In this document: positions 6,670 through 11,281 of the stretch, piece after piece
How the letters are laid out: each line of letters opens with the position of its first letter
Numbering within the stretch: the stretch's first letter is position 1
Assembly: GCA_964496705.1 (NCBI GenBank)
Contig: CAZCBJ010000117.1
Span: 1-11,281 of the forward strand
Direction: 5' to 3'
Source of the DNA: CAZCBJ01 sp964496705
Lineage (GTDB): Bacteria > Chloroflexota > Anaerolineae > Anaerolineales > Anaerolineaceae
DNA length: 11,281 nt
Notes under the pieces: generated by a model
The model's input: the letters and a program-made list of their open reading frames with translations, nothing else
What the model was told of the DNA's origin: nothing
Databases searched by the model: none
Position numbers and translations under genes: made by a program

Positions 6670-7638
6670 ATGGATCTGATCATCATCTTGCAATCTGGCG
6701 TGGCAACCGGAACCGTGTTGCTCTTCGCCACACTGGGTGAAATATTCTGTGAACGGTCGGGGATCATCAATCTGGGAGTGGAAGGGATGATGTTGATCGG
6801 GGCGATGAGCGCCTTCAGCATTGCCGTTCAGACTGGCAATCCCTGGCTGGGGGTCGTGGTTGCCATGTTGGTGGCGGGTCTGGTCAGCCAGATACACGCC
6901 GTCATCACCATCCACCTGCAGGCCGATCAGGTGGTGAGTGGCTTATCGCTCAGTTTTCTTGCCACCGGCATCAGCCTGGTGTTGGGCGAGCAGCTCAACA
7001 AAGCCGGCACAGTTTCGCTGCTGCCGACAGCCAGCATTCCAATCTTAGAATTGATCCCGGTGCTGGGGCCAATCTTTTTCACAAGCCAGAACATCATGGT
7101 TTACGTGGGATACCTGATGTTTCCGCTGGCCTGGTACTACATTAACCGAACGCGTCCCGGGCTGCATCTGCGCGCGGTGGGGGAATTCCCGGCTGCGGCC
7201 GACGCGCTGGGGATCAATGTCTACCGCCTGCGCTACTTCTACGTCTTTGTGGGCGGCATGCTGGCCGGGCTGGCAGGCGCCACGATCAGCCTGGCTGTGT
7301 CGCCCGGCTGGTTCAGCGAGCTGACCACCGCCGGGCAGGGATGGATAGCGGTGGGTTTGGTGATTTTTGCGCAGTGGGATCCGTTCCGGGCGGCGTTCGG
7401 CTCGTATATTTTTGGGGCGCTGCGCCGGTTGATCCTGGATATTCAAGGGCCGATGAGCCTGTTGGGTTTACGCAACCCATTTTTTTACAACCCCTATTAC
7501 GGCTTTTTCCTGCAAATGCTGCCCTATGCGTTCACCATTGTGGTGTTGGTGATCGGATCCCGCGAGGCGATCCGCAAACGGCTGAGCGCGCCGGCTGCGC
7601 TGGGACTTCCGTATATTCGCGGGCAGAGAGGTTTATAA
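6670..7638 (+). CDS. BMP-type ABC importer permease subunit 2
   Basis: Second inner-membrane permease (322 residues), BmpA/NupQ/YufQ-like. It is almost wholly hydrophobic, with about eight or nine spans. Family landmarks are SGIINLGVEGMMLIGAMSA near residues 30-48, LRAVGEFPAAADALGINV in the cytosolic coupling region, and GQGWIAVGLVIFAQWDP, the usual C-terminal signature. I chose ATG 6670 because AGGAGG (6657-6662) lies 7 nt before it. The in-frame TTG at 6664 would leave only 1 nt to the ribosome site. The gene starts 2 nt after the stop of permease 1, which is typical of coupled subunits forming a heterodimer. It closes the transporter block; a hairpin follows before the next gene. Confidence 0.92.
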   Translation: MDLIIILQSGVATGTVLLFATLGEIFCERSGIINLGVEGMMLIGAMSAFSIAVQTGNPWLGVVVAMLVAGLVSQIHAVITIHLQADQVVSGLSLSFLATGISLVLGEQLNKAGTVSLLPTASIPILELIPVLGPIFFTSQNIMVYVGYLMFPLAWYYINRTRPGLHLRAVGEFPAAADALGINVYRLRYFYVFVGGMLAGLAGATISLAVSPGWFSELTTAGQGWIAVGLVIFAQWDPFRAAFGSYIFGALRRLILDIQGPMSLLGLRNPFFYNPYYGFFLQMLPYAFTIVVLVIGSREAIRKRLSAPAALGLPYIRGQRGL

Positions 7639-7649
7639 TGTGTGTTACG

Positions 7650-7670
7650 GGCCGGGGTGCAACCCCGGTC
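7650..7670 (+). other. Intercistronic GC-rich hairpin before the threonine-synthase-like gene
   Basis: CCGGGGT (7652-7658) pairs perfectly with ACCCCGG (7662-7668) around loop GCA, and two more pairs including one G-T extend it to 9 bp. It lies in the 57-nt gap after permease 2. No T run follows, so it is a processing, stability or partial-termination element rather than a standard terminator. Confidence 0.55.
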
Positions 7671-7695
7671 TGATCTGACGGCTGAGAAAGTGGCT

Positions 7696-8946
7696 ATGGC
7701 TCAAACCTTTGCTGGATACCGTTGTTCGCTGTGCGGGACGGAATATGATTGGCAAGCGGCAATCTACACCTGTCCTGCCGATGGTGGAAATTTGGATGTG
7801 ATTCTGGATTACGATCACATCCGCGGGCATTACAACATCGATGATTTCGGCTGCCGGCAGGGTGCCTCACTTTGGCGCTATCTGCCGCTGCTTCCGGTGC
7901 AGGACCCCGGCGGGGAGGAAACTCCCCTGCGGGCGGCTGGTTGGACACCCTTGTTTTCGCCGCCCCGCCTGGCTCAGAAACTGGGTATGCGGCATTTATG
8001 GATCAAGGACGAAGGGCGCAATCCAACCGCGTCGTTCAAAGACCGCGCCAGTGCGGTGGTGGTGGCGCGCGCGCTCCAAATTGGCGCCGAAGTTGTGGTG
8101 ACCGCATCCACCGGGAATGCCGGGGCGGCATTGGCGGGAATGGCGGCGGCGGTGGGGCAGCGGGCTGTGATTTTCGCGCCACGCACTGCTCCTCCGGCCA
8201 AGGTGGCTCAACTGCTGATTTTTGGCGCGCAGGTGATCCTGGTGGACGGCAACTACGACCAGGCATTTGATCTGACCATTGCGGCTTCCAACGAATTTGG
8301 CTGGTATTGCCGCAACACCGGTTATAACCCGTTCACCGCGGAGGGCAAGAAGACAGCCGCTTTTGAAATCTGGGAGAGCTTGCTGCTGCCGCCGGTCTCC
8401 TCGTCAGAACCGCTGACCGTGTTCGTTCCAGTGGGGGATGGCAATATTATCTCGGGCATTCATAAAGGTTTCAAGGATTTGCAGCGTTTGGGCTGGCTGG
8501 AGCAGATGCCGCGTTTGATCGGAGTGCAATCGGAGGGGTCGGCGGCGGTGTCCAACGCCTTTTTTGCCCGCACCGAGACCATCACCCCGGTTTCAGCGGT
8601 GACGATTGCCGACAGCATTTCGGTTGACCTGCCGCGCGACGGCGTGCGGGCTGTGCGCGCGGCGACGCAGACCGGCGGTGCGTATGTCACTGTTACCGAC
8701 CAGCAAATCCTGGCCGCCATAGCCGAGCTGGGCGGGGTGGGCATCTTCGCTGAGCCGGCCGGCGCTACCGCTTATGCCGGTTTATTGCAGGCGCTCTACA
8801 CTGGCCTGGTGAAGCCTGAAAACCCCGTCCTGGTGTTGAATACAGGCAGCGGCTTGAAGGATACACGCGCAGCCATGCAGGCGGTTCCACCTGCACCGAT
8901 CATCGAGCCTTCGCTTGTTGCCTTGAAGAAGCATTTACGTCTCTAG
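7696..8946 (+). CDS. Threonine-synthase-like PLP-dependent enzyme (fold type II)
   Basis: Cytosolic PLP enzyme of 416 residues. An N-terminal zinc-ribbon-like segment has Cys10, Cys13 and Cys26, but the expected fourth cysteine is Asp29 (CPADGG instead of CPxCGG). The catalytic domain shows TASFKDR with the PLP lysine 115, the phosphate/substrate loop STGNAG at 128-133, PVGDGNIISG near 245-254, and a C-terminal TGSGLKD at 393-399. These are threonine synthase family features (O-phosphohomoserine to threonine). However, the 'VGDG..I.G..KGF.DL..LGW' segment is one I associate with paralogues outside threonine biosynthesis, so a deaminase or beta-eliminase role is possible. No thrA or thrB is nearby. 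I chose ATG 7696 because the sequence from MAQTF fits the family's start; GTG 7642 would begin before and translate the hairpin. A poor AGAAAG precedes the ATG. Confidence 0.8.
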   Translation: MAQTFAGYRCSLCGTEYDWQAAIYTCPADGGNLDVILDYDHIRGHYNIDDFGCRQGASLWRYLPLLPVQDPGGEETPLRAAGWTPLFSPPRLAQKLGMRHLWIKDEGRNPTASFKDRASAVVVARALQIGAEVVVTASTGNAGAALAGMAAAVGQRAVIFAPRTAPPAKVAQLLIFGAQVILVDGNYDQAFDLTIAASNEFGWYCRNTGYNPFTAEGKKTAAFEIWESLLLPPVSSSEPLTVFVPVGDGNIISGIHKGFKDLQRLGWLEQMPRLIGVQSEGSAAVSNAFFARTETITPVSAVTIADSISVDLPRDGVRAVRAATQTGGAYVTVTDQQILAAIAELGGVGIFAEPAGATAYAGLLQALYTGLVKPENPVLVLNTGSGLKDTRAAMQAVPPAPIIEPSLVALKKHLRL

Positions 8947-8949
8947 GAG
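8945..8949 (+). promoter_or_regulatory. Ribosome binding site deciding the glycosyltransferase start
   Basis: AGGAG overlaps the TAG stop of the PLP gene and lies 6 nt before ATG 8956. This favours that ATG over the in-frame TTG at 8950, which would be directly adjacent. Confidence 0.7.
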
Positions 8950-8955
8950 TTGCTG

Positions 8956-9894
8956 ATGACTCTTCCCGCTATTTCGATTGTTGTGCCGGTTTTCAATGAA
9001 AAAGGAAATCTGGATGAACTATACCGGCGGGTGCGGCAGGTGATGGAATCCACCGGTGATAGCTGGGAACTGCTGCTGGTGGATGACGGCTCGACAGATG
9101 GTTCCACCGATATGATCCGCAGCTTTGCCAGGCAGGATGCGCATGTGCGTCCGGTGATTTTCGCGCGCAACTTTGGCCACCAGATTGCAGTGACTGCCGG
9201 TTGGGATCTAGCCCGCGGGCAGGCCGTGGTGATCATGGACGCAGATTTGCAGGATCCGCCGGAAGTGGTGCTGGAGATGATTGCCAAATGGCGCGAAGGT
9301 TATGAGGTGGTCTATGCGGTTCGAGCCGAACGGGAGGGCGAATCGTGGTTTAAGCTGTTTACCGCCAAGCTGTTCTATCGCATCATCTACCGCATCACCG
9401 ACGTGAAAATCCCCCTGGACACCGGTGATTTTCGCTTGCTGGATCGCAAGGTGGTGGAGGTGCTCAAGCACATGCGCGAACGGCACCGCTTTCCGCGCGG
9501 GATGGCTGCCTGGGTGGGATTCAAACAGGTGGGGGTGCCTTATAAACGCGCGGCGCGCTTTTCTGGAGAGACCAAGTATCCGTTCAGAAAGATGTTCAAA
9601 CTGGCGATCAATGCCATCACTGGATTTTCCTACTTCCCGCTGCAAATGGCCACTTACATCGGGTTCATTGCCGCGGGCCTGGGGATCATCGCCATCCCGG
9701 TGGTGGTGGTGCTGCGTTTGATGGGCAGCCAATCCTTCTTCGGGCAGGCTTCCACGCTAGTCGCGGTGCTGTTTCTGGGCGGGGTGCAATTGATCTCGCT
9801 GGGTATCCTGGGTGAGTATATCGGGCGGATATATGACGAGGTGAAGGGAAGGCCGCTGTATATTATCCGCGAGGGACCTGAAGATCAGGTATAA
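8956..9894 (+). CDS. Family 2 glycosyltransferase, DPM1/GtrB-like, membrane-anchored
   Basis: A 312-residue GT-A glycosyltransferase that likely transfers a sugar from a nucleotide donor to polyprenyl phosphate on the cytosolic membrane face. The N-terminus ISIVVPVFNEKGN starts the GT2 fold. VDDGSTD (42-48) binds the nucleotide, DADLQDPPE (95-103) carries the metal-binding DxD-type motif of DPM1-like enzymes, and DTGDFRLLD (155-163) plus the ERHRFPRGMAAWVG region (175-188) match the acceptor/catalytic part. Two C-terminal membrane segments (about 226-254 and 261-284) are typical of the GtrB/DPMS group. It starts 9 nt after the PLP gene, so the two are probably co-transcribed. It has no evident link to carbamoyl metabolism and may be there by chance. 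Its TAA stop lies inside the copy 2 palindrome. Confidence 0.92.
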   Translation: MTLPAISIVVPVFNEKGNLDELYRRVRQVMESTGDSWELLLVDDGSTDGSTDMIRSFARQDAHVRPVIFARNFGHQIAVTAGWDLARGQAVVIMDADLQDPPEVVLEMIAKWREGYEVVYAVRAEREGESWFKLFTAKLFYRIIYRITDVKIPLDTGDFRLLDRKVVEVLKHMRERHRFPRGMAAWVGFKQVGVPYKRAARFSGETKYPFRKMFKLAINAITGFSYFPLQMATYIGFIAAGLGIIAIPVVVVLRLMGSQSFFGQASTLVAVLFLGGVQLISLGILGEYIGRIYDEVKGRPLYIIREGPEDQV

Positions 9895-9895
9895 T
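9890..9895 (+). promoter_or_regulatory. Perfect -10 box (TATAAT) for the last PLP gene
   Basis: TATAAT at 9890-9895 overlaps the left edge of the 17-bp palindrome, placing the expected transcription start inside that palindrome. I see no good -35 hexamer 15-19 nt upstream, so the promoter may be weak or helped by an activator. Confidence 0.4.
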
Positions 9896-9908
9896 TGTCA
9901 GACAATTA
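9892..9908. promoter_or_regulatory. 17-bp perfect palindrome, GntR/FadR-type operator candidate (copy 2)
   Basis: TAATTGTCAGACAATTA is a perfect 8-1-8 inverted repeat. Its 11-bp core TTGTCAGACAA is identical to the site before arcC and fits TNGTNNNACNA. It overlaps both the glycosyltransferase stop codon and a TATAAT box, the position expected for a repressor site. The next gene starts 25 nt downstream. Confidence 0.6.
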
Positions 9909-9933
9909 CTTCATTCACAGGAGTATCTCCCCT

Positions 9934-11281
9934 ATGGCAAAAATTGATTTGACGATGCATCCGGACCGTTTGGAACGGACGGTCAAGCGCGTCCGCGAGC
10001 GCAATATCATCATCCCAACTTTCGCGCAGATGAAAGACCCGAGCCTTGTGCCGCAGAAAATCCAGAACGAGCTGGCAACGATCGGGCTGTGGGACGTTCA
10101 TCCCCGCAACCTGTTCCGCATCACCTGGCAGAATCAGCCGGTGGATGCGGGGGGCGGTTTTGGCGGGGTGAATTACCTGGAATTTCCGTCCAGCCTGACC
10201 GGAACACCGGCGCGTGTGATCGCGCTGGTGGGCAAGTGGTTCCCCACCGGCGCGCATAAGGTGGGAGCGGCGTTCGGCTGCCTGGTGCCGCGCCTGGTGA
10301 CCGGGCAGTTTGATCCCACCACCCAAAAGGCGGTTTGGCCTTCTACTGGCAATTATTGCCGGGGCGGCGCGTATGATTCGGCGCTGCTGGCCTGCGATTC
10401 CATCGCCATCTTGCCGGAGGGGATGAGTAAAGAACGCTTTGAATGGTTGTCGCATATCGCCAGTGAGGTGATCGCCACGCCGGGATCCGAATCGAACGTC
10501 AAAGAAATTTTTGATAAATGCTGGGAGCTGCGCAAATCCGGGCAGGACCTGATGATTTTCAACCAGTTTGAGGAGTTCGGCAATTACCTGTGGCATTACG
10601 ATGTCACCGGGCATGCCATGCAGCAGGTGCTGGAACGGGTGATGGGCCCGCGTGACGCGTACCGTGGGGTGGCGCTGACCACCGGATCGGCTGGTACCAT
10701 CGCCTGCGGCGATTACATGAAGCAGCTCTTCCCCGGTTCAAAGATCATCGCCAGTGAAGCGTTGCAGTGCCCGACCTTGTTGGAGAATGGTTTTGGCGCG
10801 CACCGCATTGAGGGAATCGGTGACAAACATGTGCCCTGGATTCACAACATCAAGAACACGGACCTGGTTGTGGCGATTGATGACAATGCCGTGGTCAACA
10901 TCATGCGCCTGTTCAATGAGCCGGTGGGGCGCGAATTTCTGGTGCGCAAGGGAGTGCCGGTCGTAGTGCTCGGGCAGCTTGACCTGCTGGGCTTTTCGGG
11001 GATCGCCAACCTGCTCTCGGCAATCAAGTTCGCCAAATACTATGATCTGGGTCCCAATGACATTGTGCTGACCGTGCTGACCGATTCGATGCAGTTGTAT
11101 GGCTCACGCATCCGCGAATACCGCGAGGAAATTGGCGAGTTTACCCAGATGGACGCAGCCGTGGCGCTTACCCGCGACCTGCACGGGGTCACAACCGATG
11201 CTTTGATCGAGCTGAGCTACGCGGAGCGCCGCCGGGTGCACAACCTGAAATATTACACCTGGGTGGAACAGCAGGGCCGCA
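9934..11281 (+). CDS. PLP-dependent enzyme (fold type II, tryptophan-synthase-beta/cysteine-synthase-like), unassigned function; 3' end outside window
   Basis: An open frame of 449 codons runs off the right edge with no stop. It starts at ATG 9934, 10 nt after AGGAG (9919-9923). The protein has fold-type-II PLP landmarks: WFPTGAHKVGAAFG with the likely Schiff-base lysine 109, STGNYCRGG at 137-145 (the substrate/phosphate loop, usually STGNxG/A), and TTGSAGT at 249-255 (the glycine loop holding the PLP phosphate). I recognise the family as one usually labelled 'PLP-dependent protein subunit beta'; its reaction is not known to me. Related enzymes carry out beta-elimination, beta-replacement or deamination of amino acids, cysteine synthase and diaminopropionate ammonia-lyase among them. 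It has its own promoter/operator region sharing a palindrome with arcC, so a role in the same pathway is the natural inference. A biosynthetic cysteine synthase role is less likely, because the lysine context is HK rather than the NPxxSxKDR form. Confidence 0.85.
   Translation, partial: MAKIDLTMHPDRLERTVKRVRERNIIIPTFAQMKDPSLVPQKIQNELATIGLWDVHPRNLFRITWQNQPVDAGGGFGGVNYLEFPSSLTGTPARVIALVGKWFPTGAHKVGAAFGCLVPRLVTGQFDPTTQKAVWPSTGNYCRGGAYDSALLACDSIAILPEGMSKERFEWLSHIASEVIATPGSESNVKEIFDKCWELRKSGQDLMIFNQFEEFGNYLWHYDVTGHAMQQVLERVMGPRDAYRGVALTTGSAGTIACGDYMKQLFPGSKIIASEALQCPTLLENGFGAHRIEGIGDKHVPWIHNIKNTDLVVAIDDNAVVNIMRLFNEPVGREFLVRKGVPVVVLGQLDLLGFSGIANLLSAIKFAKYYDLGPNDIVLTVLTDSMQLYGSRIREYREEIGEFTQMDAAVALTRDLHGVTTDALIELSYAERRRVHNLKYYTWVEQQGR

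Noticed and set aside
7642..7695. GTG 7642 as start of the threonine-synthase-like gene
   Set aside because: It would translate the hairpin region, lacks a ribosome site, and the family normally begins close to the zinc ribbon as from ATG 7696.
7650..7740. TPP riboswitch-like words (GGGGTGC, then GGCTGAGAAA, then CTGGATA) before and into the threonine-synthase-like gene
   Set aside because: The P2 partner (ACCC) after CTGAGA and the CTGG/CCAG stem are missing, the 3' part lies within the coding zinc-ribbon region, and the GGGGT segment already forms a better local hairpin. Likely chance.
9898..10614. A 238-codon minus-strand frame opposite the start of the last PLP gene
   Set aside because: It is a shadow of the plus-strand PLP gene, whose motifs and ribosome site are clear.

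Overview
The window looks like chromosomal DNA from an anaerobic, moderately GC-rich bacterium. My best guess is Chloroflexota, class Anaerolineae. That guess rests on the resemblance of the proteins to families I know from that group, such as the threonine-synthase-like protein with a three-cysteine zinc ribbon and the unassigned PLP 'subunit beta' protein, so it is inference. All ten genes are on the plus strand and tightly packed. There are no RNA genes, insertion sequences, CRISPR arrays or phage genes.

Layout. (1) 1-1334: the 3' end of an aspartate-carbamoyltransferase-like gene, then a second, different carbamoyltransferase of the YgeW / N-acetylornithine-carbamoyltransferase type. (2) 1335-2424: a short regulatory gap with an 11-bp palindrome and a candidate promoter, then carbamate kinase (arcC), closed by a strong terminator hairpin. 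(3) 2425-7638: a complete BMP/PnrA-type ABC importer of the kind that takes up nucleosides or purines. It comprises a lipoprotein, a 39-nt hairpin-bearing gap, a two-domain ATPase and two permeases. (4) 7639-9894: a hairpin gap, a threonine-synthase-like PLP enzyme and a DPM1/GtrB-type membrane glycosyltransferase. (5) 9895-11281: a 17-bp perfect palindrome next to a TATAAT box, then a second PLP (fold type II) enzyme of unassigned function that runs off the right edge.

How the genes may work together (inference). Carbamoyltransferase plus carbamate kinase is the usual fermentative module for releasing carbamoyl phosphate from a carbamoylated compound and making ATP from it. The YgeW-like enzyme, carbamate kinase, a BMP-type importer and PLP enzymes able to do beta-elimination or deamination recall the ygeW/ygeX/ygeY/arcC loci tied to anaerobic purine or ureide breakdown. 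Other marker genes (YgeY hydrolase, hydantoinase/dihydropyrimidinase, SsnA, YgfK, xanthine dehydrogenase) are not in view, so the substrate is unproven.

The best regulatory observation is the shared palindrome TTGTCAGACAA, which lies just before arcC and just before the last PLP gene. It fits the TNGTNNNACNA operator pattern of GntR/FadR-type regulators and suggests both transcription units belong to one regulon.
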